Shown: positions 1 through 5,794 of the stretch, piece by piece
How the letters are laid out: every line of letters begins with the position of its first letter
Numbering within the stretch: position 1 is the stretch's first letter
Assembly: GCA_007124415.1 (NCBI GenBank)
Contig: SLFE01000271.1
Coordinates: 1 to 9,144, forward strand
DNA length: 9,144 nucleotides
Reading direction: 5' to 3'
Origin: Waddliaceae bacterium
GTDB taxonomy: Bacteria > Chlamydiota > Chlamydiia > Chlamydiales > SLFE01
Translations under genes and position numbers: made by a program
The notes under the pieces: model-generated
Told to the model about the DNA's origin: nothing
Database searches by the model: none
Seen by the model: only the letters and a program-made list of their open reading frames with translations

Positions 1-2
1 CG

Positions 3-1202
3 ACTATATTGCAAGTATTCGGAAAACCCGAATTGATCAATGCTTTGGATTTAGGTAAAGAACTGAAGACTTGTTTTACTGAAAAATTTGAGACGCTATT
101 TGAGCTGAATGATGAGAATACCGAGAAATTATTGGAACGGTATGAAAAAACTTTCGGACAGTTCAGGAACCCGATGGCCCTATTCACCTATTATGGGTCC
201 ATTAGCCAGCTGACGGGCGATGATCGCGAAAGGGTTGCAAACGCGCTTAACGTTTACGTCAATGCCGTTCTTGAAGGCACGTTTAAAGAGAAAAGGTATG
301 ATGAGGAGAGCAGCGACCACCTGAAACTAGTATTCGATGGTGAGGAACGTAAAAAAGCTTGGATCAAGGCTGAAGAATCAAAGAATGTGCAATTGTCAAC
401 TAAAGGCGACAATGAGTTTAACTACAGAGAATTTTTGAAGGAAAAGATTATTACCGATAATCATCTTCAAGGCCACAATCTCTCAGTTTTAAAAGACTAT
501 CTCAAAGGCGGTTCGGTACCGAAAATTTCAGCAGACGAAAATGATCCTGCCAACACTTTCACAAAGCTGTCTTTACACCTTTGTGAAAATAAAATTAGTG
601 CTGAGGATTTTGTTCGGCGTGTTCAAGAGCTATCCCGTACTAAAGAGTTTGATCTTGGGGAATTTAACAACGACCTCTTAGCCTTGCTAAGTCGACCTAA
701 GAGTGAAAATAGGGGTTATAAGATTTTCGAGAGCGACGATCCTTGCGACCTTCTTCTTATAGGTACGGAAATCAAGGGAAGTTGCCAGAGTGTTAATGGA
801 TATCCTAGCCTTAACAAATGCCTTGTTTCCTACCTGATGAATGGGGAACTGCGTCCCATTGTCGTCAAAAAAGACGAAGAAAAAGGGGAAAGAATTGTCG
901 CAAGAAGTCTGATGCGTCTGATGTGGGACGAAGAAAAAGAAGCTCCGGTCATTCTGCTGGAAAGAACTTATTCGAATGTCCAAAACAAGGCGATTTCACG
1001 GGCTATAATCGACATGGCGGTTGAGAAGGCAAAGAGCATGAATGTCTATCTTGTATCAAAAGAGTGCGGAAGAGGCCGCCCCTATCCCGGGACGATCAAG
1101 TGTGACAAAGGTTTTGCCCCATTTACGTATTCCGATGCAGGTGAAAGAGTTCTTGATGACCAATTTAATATCGAAGACTGTCATATTCTCTACACGCCTT
1201 AA
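3..1202 (+). CDS. Uncharacterised protein, 5'-truncated by window edge
   Basis: I do not recognise a named family. The reading frame is open to the left edge. The first possible start is a TTG at 9 with no Shine-Dalgarno sequence in the few bases before it, so the true start probably lies upstream. Numbering from that TTG gives 397 residues. Residues 1-235 are charged and mostly helical. A denser C-terminal domain (about 240-397) holds GSCQ at 257-260, SLNKCL at 267-272, a VARSLMRLMW strand at 297-306, a hydrophobic VILLER strand at 314-319, then a helix and strand (AISRAIIDMA to VYLVS, 328-350). This alternation looks like an alpha/beta catalytic or acyltransferase-like fold, but that is inference. 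From memory, similar GSCQ...NK...VAR...RL...W domains occur in proteins of chlamydia-like bacteria, some of them suspected effectors. There is no signal peptide or membrane segment in the visible part. It converges on the MFS gene with a 35-nt gap and no clear terminator hairpin. Confidence 0.8.
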   Translation, partial: TILQVFGKPELINALDLGKELKTCFTEKFETLFELNDENTEKLLERYEKTFGQFRNPMALFTYYGSISQLTGDDRERVANALNVYVNAVLEGTFKEKRYDEESSDHLKLVFDGEERKKAWIKAEESKNVQLSTKGDNEFNYREFLKEKIITDNHLQGHNLSVLKDYLKGGSVPKISADENDPANTFTKLSLHLCENKISAEDFVRRVQELSRTKEFDLGEFNNDLLALLSRPKSENRGYKIFESDDPCDLLLIGTEIKGSCQSVNGYPSLNKCLVSYLMNGELRPIVVKKDEEKGERIVARSLMRLMWDEEKEAPVILLERTYSNVQNKAISRAIIDMAVEKAKSMNVYLVSKECGRGRPYPGTIKCDKGFAPFTYSDAGERVLDDQFNIEDCHILYTP

Positions 1203-1237
1203 ACCCTCGTTCTGCAGCAAAGACAATAACATTCTTT

Positions 1238-2407
1238 TTATCTTCCCTGCCTCATTAAGCGAGTCGAGGCAAAATTGAGTCCCAATAAAAGAATGGCAAT
1301 GGCTGCCACGATCAGAAAGAGCGCCTGGAACGAAACTCCTTCGGCTTTATGGAGGAATCCGATGCCTTCTGCCGCTACGCCGTAGCCGATCATATAGGTT
1401 CCGATGACAAGGCCCGAGGCGTATGTCGGATCGGCTTTGAAGTTTTGCACCCCGAAACTCACCGAAAGAGGCAGAAACGCCGAGCATCCCAGGCCCGCAA
1501 TGACCATCACAGCCGCTGACGCGCCGAAGGTTGAAACGGCGACAATGGCGATTGCGCCGGCCAGCACAAGGAGGGGGAGTACTCTGTAAATCCACTTGGG
1601 CGCTAAAGCAAGGCTTAAGAAAGTGGCGATGACCCTGCCCCCTGTCACCGACAGCCAGAAAAGCGACAATAACGTATTGGCTCCCGCCGTCGTCATCCCT
1701 TTTTCCTGGTGGAAATAGATCGTCGTCCAGTTGCCGTAAGTCGTCTCGACGATCCCGTATAAGAAGGCGATGAAGGCAAAGGTCCAGAGGAGCCTGTTAT
1801 GAGAAACAGGCGGAGCGCCTGCTGCGCCTTCAAGCTCTGCTGATCGGGGAAGAAATATCAAGCCTAGAATGAACAAGGCTGCAAAGACAACGCATAAAAG
1901 CGTCGGATCGGCCCACCAAAGGCCGCTGCCGCTGAAATAAACCCACAAAAGCGGCCCGATCGCTGTGCCGATTCCGAGGCAGCTGTGAAGGGCCGTCACC
2001 GCCGAGCTGCCGCGATTAGGAAAAAAGTGAATCGCGAATGGGTTCAAAGAAGTGATATTGGCCCCGAAGCCCGTTCCCAGAAGAAGCATCGTCAAAAGCA
2101 TAATCAGGTAGCGCTCTTCTGTGAAAATCGCGGCCGATGCAAAAGAGAGCATGGCCAAAGAGCTTAATGCTATGCCTGTCAGAAGCACATTTTTAGCCGA
2201 ATAGCTTTTGGCAAGGGCGCCTCCGGAGAAGGAGGCGAATATCGCCCCGAAAATCATCGGAAGAAAAATCGATCCATAATCGGCATCAGTAAAATGAAAT
2301 CCGTCGCCGGCTGTCAGAAAATTTGCAGCCGCGGGTATCGTGGTGAAGGCAATCCCTTGAACGAGTCCGAGGAAATACACCAGAAAAACGGCTATAGCCT
2401 TTTGCAT
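1238..2407 (-). CDS. Major facilitator superfamily (MFS) transporter
   Basis: This is a 389-residue inner-membrane protein of about 12 hydrophobic segments, the usual MFS length. The two halves are separated by a more polar loop around residues 187-205 (PRSAELEG to SHNR). After the second segment, residues 62-77 (GGALAKSYSAKNVL...) occupy the place of MFS motif A but lack its usual Asp. Segment 7 carries E221 and W227 (ETTYGNW), recalling sugar/fucose-permease-like members, but the substrate cannot be read from sequence. The ATG at 2407 has an AAGGG Shine-Dalgarno at 2414-2418 that lies in the last codons of the upstream PAP2 gene. The start is 3 nt after that gene's stop, so the two are almost certainly co-transcribed and probably translationally coupled. 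A transporter next to a secreted phosphatase could import the dephosphorylated product; this is inference. Confidence 0.9.
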   Translation of the reverse strand: MQKAIAVFLVYFLGLVQGIAFTTIPAAANFLTAGDGFHFTDADYGSIFLPMIFGAIFASFSGGALAKSYSAKNVLLTGIALSSLAMLSFASAAIFTEERYLIMLLTMLLLGTGFGANITSLNPFAIHFFPNRGSSAVTALHSCLGIGTAIGPLLWVYFSGSGLWWADPTLLCVVFAALFILGLIFLPRSAELEGAAGAPPVSHNRLLWTFAFIAFLYGIVETTYGNWTTIYFHQEKGMTTAGANTLLSLFWLSVTGGRVIATFLSLALAPKWIYRVLPLLVLAGAIAIVAVSTFGASAAVMVIAGLGCSAFLPLSVSFGVQNFKADPTYASGLVIGTYMIGYGVAAEGIGFLHKAEGVSFQALFLIVAAIAILLLGLNFASTRLMRQGR

Positions 2408-2410
2408 GGA

Positions 2411-3547
2411 TTACCCTTTTTTGTTGCTGCTTCTGTCGATGACCGCATGTCCGACTTTTTCTCCAAGGGCCGCCCCTTTGGTGTGGTCGGCCGGGTAGTG
2501 GATGCCGCCCCAAATGCGCGATAGTCCGGCCTCTTCGGCAGTAGCGTTCCACTCGTCTTTGTTATCAGGGAAAAGCTCTGAGAGGACAACGGCGACCGCT
2601 CCTGAGATCGTGGAGTGGGCCGAAGGGTAGCTGGGGTGGCTGGGCACGCTGACGAGCGGCTTGATTTCAGGGTCGATCTGGCTCGGCCTTTTGATCCAAT
2701 AAACATACTTTGCGTTGAACGCTGCGGCATTCGAATCTAAAAAGGCGCTCTCGAAAAGAGCCCTGCCCCAAAGACGCGCCGCGAGAGGCGTGTTATTTTC
2801 CTCGAAGTATTTTTGGAGTATGGCGCTCCAATCCCCCGCGTTGCGCTCGGGAAGGTGGGCCCACCAAAAAACCCGTTCGGTTTGGCGTCCGTCCCGTACG
2901 GCCATTATTTTCAGGACTTCTTGGCACTCCTTTTTCCAAAAATTCATGTCTTCGGGAGGGGTGTCGATGACAAATTCTTTTGCTGAATCCAGGTACCACG
3001 TTTTTACCGTTCCGTAGTTAAGGCCGACGTAGCTGCCGTTTACCGGCGCCCATTTTTCCGGTCCTGTTCGGATGGGATAGTCGGCAATCTGCTCTCTTTC
3101 TTCTTTGAGCCTTTTGGCCGCTTTGCTGATGACCAGAGCTGCAATTCCGCTTGAAAAGGGATCGAAATCTTCAGCCTTGACAGAGGGAAGGGAGGCGCCG
3201 GGGATGAAAAGCCGCACGGTCCATAAGGTTACGGGACCTAAACTTCCAGCGAATTTTCCGGTGAGCCTGTAGCTGATCCAGGCAAAGTCCTTCTGCGCGT
3301 TGGCGAGATAGGCCGGAAATATCGTGCTTTCAATAGAGGGAAGATTGGCCGTTTCAACCAAAAAATCGACTTCGTTTCCCATGCGGGCGAGCTGATCGTT
3401 TGTGACGGTGCTTTCGGGAATCGGACAGTCGGCCAGAGCCTGGATTTCTTCTTTTGTGTAGCTGAAAGTCGTCGGCGTGTCCCGCGGGTTGGGGGCAAAG
3501 CTTGCCGTTAATACATAAAGAACTAATACTAAAAGTGTTCGATGCAT
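2411..3547 (-). CDS. Secreted PAP2-superfamily phosphatase / vanadium haloperoxidase-like protein
   Basis: This 378-residue protein has an N-terminal signal peptide (hydrophobic 4-18, likely cleavage after SFA) and so acts outside the cytoplasm. The C-terminal third holds all three PAP2 signature motifs with canonical spacing: K280-x6-R287-P288; P308-S-A-H311; and S343-R344-x5-H350-x3-D354. In this family the first and third motifs bind phosphate or vanadate, H350 is the nucleophile and H311 the acid/base. All key residues are present, so it is predicted to be active. The second motif sits in a PSYPSAHS context typical of the vanadium-chloroperoxidase-like branch. The long N-terminal region and the lack of a multi-pass membrane core also resemble soluble haloperoxidase-type proteins more than membrane lipid phosphatases. 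Substrate is unknown: acid phosphatase, lipid phosphatase and haloperoxidase activity are all possible. The ATG is preceded by a GAGGA Shine-Dalgarno at 3556-3560. It is the first gene of an operon with the MFS gene. Confidence 0.88.
   Translation of the reverse strand: MHRTLLVLVLYVLTASFAPNPRDTPTTFSYTKEEIQALADCPIPESTVTNDQLARMGNEVDFLVETANLPSIESTIFPAYLANAQKDFAWISYRLTGKFAGSLGPVTLWTVRLFIPGASLPSVKAEDFDPFSSGIAALVISKAAKRLKEEREQIADYPIRTGPEKWAPVNGSYVGLNYGTVKTWYLDSAKEFVIDTPPEDMNFWKKECQEVLKIMAVRDGRQTERVFWWAHLPERNAGDWSAILQKYFEENNTPLAARLWGRALFESAFLDSNAAAFNAKYVYWIKRPSQIDPEIKPLVSVPSHPSYPSAHSTISGAVAVVLSELFPDNKDEWNATAEEAGLSRIWGGIHYPADHTKGAALGEKVGHAVIDRSSNKKG
2414..2418 (-). promoter_or_regulatory. Ribosome binding site of the MFS gene, inside the end of the PAP2 gene
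   Basis: On the minus strand AAGGG lies 6 nt before the MFS ATG and overlaps the last Lys-Gly codons of the PAP2 gene. Ribosomes finishing the phosphatase would terminate over the MFS start, which supports translational coupling. Confidence 0.6.
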
Positions 3548-3571
3548 AATTTCTATCCTCGGTTTAATTTA

Positions 3572-3600
3572 ATAAAAGAGTATTCTTATTATTCCGTCAA
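3572..3600 (-). promoter_or_regulatory. Candidate sigma70-type promoter of the PAP2-MFS operon
   Basis: Read on the minus strand, TTGACG (3600-3595) is followed after 17 nt by TTTTAT (3577-3572), a 5/6 and a 4/6 match to consensus. This would start transcription about 20 nt before the PAP2 ATG. It was found by eye. Confidence 0.4.
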
Positions 3601-3615
3601 CAGAGTTGTAAACCA

Positions 3616-3644
3616 TTGAGAAAAAAAACCTTATGTGGTATATT
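3616..3644 (+). promoter_or_regulatory. Candidate promoter with extended -10 for the small orphan gene
   Basis: TTGAGA (3616-3621), a 17-nt spacer, then TATATT (3639-3644), each 5/6 to the sigma70 consensus. A TG dinucleotide at 3636-3637 gives the extended -10 form TGnTATATT. The expected start site is near 3651, about 28 nt before the ATG at 3679. Confidence 0.55.
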
Positions 3645-3678
3645 TTTTCATCGGTAATATTAAAAAAGAGGTTATTCC

Positions 3679-4071
3679 ATGATTGAATTAAAAAATGTCT
3701 ATATAGATACGAAAAAAAAGTTAATTCCTCTGATAATGGATTTAAGGGATAGAGAAAACGAGAAAAAAGTGACCAAGAAAGCGTTGAATAGCATTTTCAA
3801 AGGAATGAATGACTGGGAGAAAGTCAAACAAGCTACCGGACATGCTACATATAAAAATGAAATTACAAAAATTACGGTTGCTTGGCAAAACCATTCCAAA
3901 AAGAAAGACAAAACCATTCCACAAGCTCACCTCGATGCCATCAAGGAGGCTGTTCAAAGACATGTGAATATATTGGGCAATGAGATTTTCGGCTACAAAG
4001 TACGCAATTGGAAGTCTGAGCCCGATTTTAAAAAATCCGAAAATCGGCTTGCCATTTGGACTAGACACTAG
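3679..4071 (+). CDS. Small lysine-rich hypothetical protein
   Basis: I do not recognise this 130-residue protein. It is strongly basic (many Lys, with KKK runs near 12-14 and 74-76) and has no signal peptide, membrane segment or cysteine. It is probably cytosolic and largely helical, with tryptophans at 46, 69, 111 and 127. The basic character would fit nucleic-acid binding or a small secreted effector, but nothing specific supports either. The ATG has an AGAGG Shine-Dalgarno at 3667-3671 with 7-nt spacing and a good promoter upstream, so the gene looks real and expressed. It is divergent from the PAP2 operon and ends 12 nt from the convergent end of the Nudix gene. Its A/T-rich codons differ somewhat from the flanking minus-strand genes, which might mean separate ancestry. 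Confidence 0.72.
   Translation: MIELKNVYIDTKKKLIPLIMDLRDRENEKKVTKKALNSIFKGMNDWEKVKQATGHATYKNEITKITVAWQNHSKKKDKTIPQAHLDAIKEAVQRHVNILGNEIFGYKVRNWKSEPDFKKSENRLAIWTRH
4022..4047 (+). other. Inverted repeat near the 3' end of the orphan gene
   Basis: CCGATTTT (4022-4029) and AAAATCGG (4040-4047) form a perfect 8-bp stem around a 10-nt A-rich loop, inside the coding region of the small orphan gene. No T-run follows, so it is not a standard intrinsic terminator. It could stabilise the 3' end of the mRNA or be chance. Confidence 0.3.
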
Positions 4072-4083
4072 GAAGTGTACTCC

Positions 4084-4542
4084 CTAGTTGTAGAGTAAAG
4101 AGCCGGCCGGCCTTTTTTCCCTTTCGATAATAGCAATTTGACGCTCGACCCATTCGGGCGTTTTTTTGTGGGAGTGGATTTGTTCTAAAGTGAGCCAAAA
4201 GTACTCGGGAACCTCGCGCGCCGAGGGGGTTACCTCTACTTTGGTTTTCTCAAGCTTTGTGTAAAAGATGACATCAAGCGCATGCTGATCAGAAGAGTAG
4301 ATAAAATAAGAGCTTGTCGCAAATCGGATAGGGTCGAGTAGATTGAGCCCCACTTCTTCATAAACTTCCCTTTTTACCGCGTTGATCAGGATGTCGCTGC
4401 ATTTTTCTCCATCTGCATAGTCGACTTTGCCTCCGGGAAAGGCTAAAAGGCCTCCGGCTTGAACACCTTCCGGCCGCCTGATCATCAAATACTTTCCCTC
4501 GTGTTCGATAGCGCACTCGACGATGACTAGGTAATTGGACAT
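4084..4542 (-). CDS. Nudix hydrolase with an expanded Nudix box
   Basis: This is a cytosolic pyrophosphohydrolase, 152 residues from the start chosen here. The Nudix core is clear: residues 16-24 (GKYLMIRRP), FPGGK at 35-39 and REVYEEVGL at 58-66, whose glutamates bind the metal. The segment between the second Gly of PGG (38) and R58 is 20 residues rather than the usual 14, a six-residue insertion around YADGEK. The Glu of the G-x5-E part is D50. The nucleotide or other substrate cannot be assigned; MutT-like and ADP-ribose-type activities are both open. A longer frame begins at an ATG at 4572, but it has no good Shine-Dalgarno and lies at the upstream edge of the -10 hexamer (4574-4579), before the expected transcription start. 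The ATG at 4542 has AAGGAG at 4549-4554 with 6-nt spacing and is preferred. Confidence 0.85.
   Translation of the reverse strand: MSNYLVIVECAIEHEGKYLMIRRPEGVQAGGLLAFPGGKVDYADGEKCSDILINAVKREVYEEVGLNLLDPIRFATSSYFIYSSDQHALDVIFYTKLEKTKVEVTPSAREVPEYFWLTLEQIHSHKKTPEWVERQIAIIEREKRPAGSLLYN
4097..4117 (+). terminator. Weak candidate terminator for the orphan gene, inside the Nudix coding region
   Basis: On the plus strand AAAG-(A)-GCC pairs with GGC-CTTT around a GGCC loop and runs into a T6 tract. The stem has one bulged A and overlaps the last codons of the convergent Nudix gene. The position just past the orphan's stop is right, but the hairpin is short. Confidence 0.3.
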
Positions 4543-4548
4543 AAGTCT

Positions 4549-4554
4549 CTCCTT
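4549..4554 (-). promoter_or_regulatory. Ribosome binding site deciding the Nudix start
   Basis: AAGGAG on the minus strand, 6 nt before the ATG at 4542. The alternative upstream ATG at 4572 lacks such a site and overlaps the promoter region. Confidence 0.75.
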
Positions 4555-4573
4555 TTGAATAAAATGGAACAAT

Positions 4574-4602
4574 ATTCTAGGCGATCATAAAGCTTTTGTC
4601 AA
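4574..4602 (-). promoter_or_regulatory. Near-consensus promoter of the Nudix gene
   Basis: Read on the minus strand: TTGACA (4602-4597, 6/6), a 17-nt spacer, TAGAAT (4579-4574, 5/6). The expected start site is near 4567, giving a leader of about 25 nt. Its -35 overlaps the -35 of the divergent promoter. Confidence 0.7.
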
Positions 4603-4624
4603 GTTAGAGGATTTGTGGTAGAAA
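4596..4624 (+). promoter_or_regulatory. Promoter of the chalcone-isomerase-like gene
   Basis: TTGTCA (4596-4601, 5/6), a 17-nt spacer and TAGAAA (4619-4624, 4/6) point rightward to the gene at 4655. The heptamer TTGTCAA at 4596-4602 supplies the -35 for both directions. Confidence 0.55.
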
Positions 4625-4654
4625 TAAATAAAAAAAACCCAAGGGAGGGGAAAT

Positions 4655-5251
4655 ATGAAGCAATTTGGATTAAAGTTTATTGCGGCGTTTGCCTGTTTGA
4701 CGGCGTTTGGCGTCCTTGCCGCCGACACGGTGACAAGCAGCGATACCGGTGTTAAATTTCCGACAGTCGAGTCCTTTTCATACGACGGAGTTGACTATGA
4801 GCTGACGGTCACGGGCATTGCCACTAGAAAAAAGTTTTTTGTCAGGATTTACAGCGTTGCATCTTATTTGCAAAAGAACGGCAATGGCGCCGAAGGGGAT
4901 AAGTACCGGCGCATTATGAATCCCGAAAAAGCCAAGCAGCTCACATTGAAATGGGTTCGCAATGTCGATGGGGCCAGCGTGGAGAACGGCTACCGCGAGT
5001 CTCTTGCAAAAACGGATGCTGCCGGCATGTCTGAACAGATTAATGCTTTTGTCTCGTTTTTTAAAGACGGTGTTGAGTATCTAGACGAGCACCAGATTCG
5101 TTGGATACCCGGGGGGACCATTGAGGTTTTGATCAATGGAAGCCGCGCGGGCACTATTGAAAATGAGGCATTTGCCAAAGGTTTGTGGCAAGTCTGGTTT
5201 GGACCGGACAGCGTTGTTGACAGGGAAAATCTGACGACGATGATGCAGTAA
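4655..5251 (+). CDS. Exported chalcone isomerase-like protein
   Basis: A 198-residue protein with a signal peptide (hydrophobic 6-22, cleavage probably near residue 23), so periplasmic or secreted. The mature part matches the bacterial chalcone-isomerase-like family: a VTGIATRKKFFVRIYSVASYL strand region at 52-72, a YRESL helix at 113-117, a hydrophobic helix FVSFFKDGV at 132-140, a strand pair carrying PGGTIEVLINGSRAG at 152-166, and the C-terminal GLWQVWFGPDSV at 176-187. Bacterial members of this fold are mostly not flavonoid enzymes and may bind fatty acids or other lipids. A catalytic role is not supported here. The start is backed by a GGGAGGGG Shine-Dalgarno at 4643-4650. It is a single-gene unit with its own promoter and a strong terminator just after the stop. 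Confidence 0.82.
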   Translation: MKQFGLKFIAAFACLTAFGVLAADTVTSSDTGVKFPTVESFSYDGVDYELTVTGIATRKKFFVRIYSVASYLQKNGNGAEGDKYRRIMNPEKAKQLTLKWVRNVDGASVENGYRESLAKTDAAGMSEQINAFVSFFKDGVEYLDEHQIRWIPGGTIEVLINGSRAGTIENEAFAKGLWQVWFGPDSVVDRENLTTMMQ

Positions 5252-5256
5252 CAAGT

Positions 5257-5285
5257 AAAAAGCCCGGGCAGCCGGGCTTTTTTTT
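5257..5285. terminator. Strong bidirectional intrinsic terminator
   Basis: AGCCCGG (5261-5267) and CCGGGCT (5272-5278) form a GC-rich stem with a GCAG loop. An A-run on the left and a T8 run (5278-5285) on the right extend it. Read rightward it ends the chalcone-isomerase-like transcript; read leftward the A-run becomes the T-tract for the lipoprotein transcript, whose stop codon (5284-5286) touches it. Confidence 0.9.
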
Positions 5286-5511
5286 AACCTCTCATCGCCT
5301 CAAGACCTTTGCGGTTTTCTTTGAGGACCTCGGTGCTCTGGTCAATGAGCTCGCCATTTTCGCGGATGACTTCTGTGCTTCTCTCGACAGCCTGCCTGTT
5401 GCAATGGATCGATTGAGTGCTTTCTTTGATCATGCACTTCATTCTTTCCATCGTTCCGCAGCCTGTGAGGCAGCCGAGCAGGATAGGCGCGATTAACAAT
5501 CCTTTCTTCAT
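5284..5511 (-). CDS. Small lipoprotein with 14-residue coiled-coil repeats (downstream paralog)
   Basis: A 75-residue lipoprotein. The signal peptide at 1-17 ends in the lipobox L15-T-G-C18, so Cys18 should be lipidated. The mature part is one amphipathic helix made of three 14-residue (two-heptad) units starting at S31, S45 and S59, each of the form ST-x-x-I/L-x-C/E-N. This predicts a coiled coil, like a small Braun-type lipoprotein in build only; there is no C-terminal Lys suited to peptidoglycan linkage. It is a paralog of the gene just upstream, sharing CN-x-QAV and ENR-x-x-LEA. A TTG at 5517 would add two residues, but GGGAGG at 5518-5523 is spaced 6 nt from the ATG at 5511, so I use the ATG. 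It starts 2 nt after the stop of its paralog, in one operon. Confidence 0.8.
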   Translation of the reverse strand: MKKGLLIAPILLGCLTGCGTMERMKCMIKESTQSIHCNRQAVERSTEVIRENGELIDQSTEVLKENRKGLEAMRG

Positions 5512-5513
5512 CT

Positions 5514-5741
5514 TCAACCTCCCATTTGCTGCAGCGCTTGATTGATCGCTTCAAGCTGACGGCGGTTTTCTTCGATTTTTTGGTTTGCTTCCTCAATAGC
5601 CTGAGTGTTTTCCATGATCGCGCATGTGCTCATGTTAACGGCTTGCTTGTTGCATTCCATGATCTGCATGGTTTCATTGATGCCGGCACACCCTGTGACC
5701 GATACCCCTGCAGCAAGTAACAAAAATAGTCTTTGATACAT
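5514..5741 (-). CDS. Small lipoprotein with 14-residue coiled-coil repeats (upstream paralog)
   Basis: A 75-residue lipoprotein with a signal peptide ending in V15-T-G-C18, the lipidated cysteine. The mature helix repeats with a 14-residue period: T24...ECN31, S38...MEN45, A52...EEN59, then RRQLEA. Extra cysteines at 30 and 40 could form disulfides or intermolecular links in the periplasm. It aligns without gaps to its downstream neighbour when offset by 7 residues (C30-N31 with C37-N38; E58-N-R with E65-N-R), so the pair arose by tandem duplication with gain or loss of one heptad at each end. An ATG at 5756 would add five residues, but GGAGG at 5750-5754 is placed 8 nt before the ATG at 5741, and that GGAGG lies within the first codons of the longer frame. 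The function is probably structural in the envelope; this is inference. Confidence 0.8.
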   Translation of the reverse strand: MYQRLFLLLAAGVSVTGCAGINETMQIMECNKQAVNMSTCAIMENTQAIEEANQKIEENRRQLEAINQALQQMGG

Positions 5742-5765
5742 GATTGTAACCTCCATTTAAAACTT

Positions 5766-5794
5766 CTTATCCAAAGATAACGGATTATTTTCAA
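5766..5794 (-). promoter_or_regulatory. Candidate promoter of the lipoprotein pair
   Basis: On the minus strand TTGAAA (5794-5789), a 17-nt spacer and GATAAG (5771-5766), a 5/6 and a 4/6 match. It overlaps the last codon and stop of the flavoprotein gene. The lipoproteins may thus be transcribed both from here and by read-through. Confidence 0.35.

Noticed and set aside
687..1278. Several 60-100-codon frames overlapping the first gene on both strands
   Set aside because: They are low-complexity or basic shadows of the long plus-strand frame and lack start signals of their own.
4067..4088. 6-bp inverted repeat ACTAGG / CCTAGT between convergent genes
   Set aside because: The stem is short and AT-rich, the loop is 10 nt and no T-run follows, so it is not supported as a terminator.
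4543..4572. Longer Nudix start at ATG 4572
   Set aside because: It has no good Shine-Dalgarno and lies at the upstream edge of the -10 hexamer, before the expected transcription start. The ATG at 4542 has an ideal AAGGAG.
5512..5517. TTG start for the downstream lipoprotein
   Set aside because: It adds only two residues and overlaps the preceding stop. The ribosome site is correctly spaced for the ATG at 5511.
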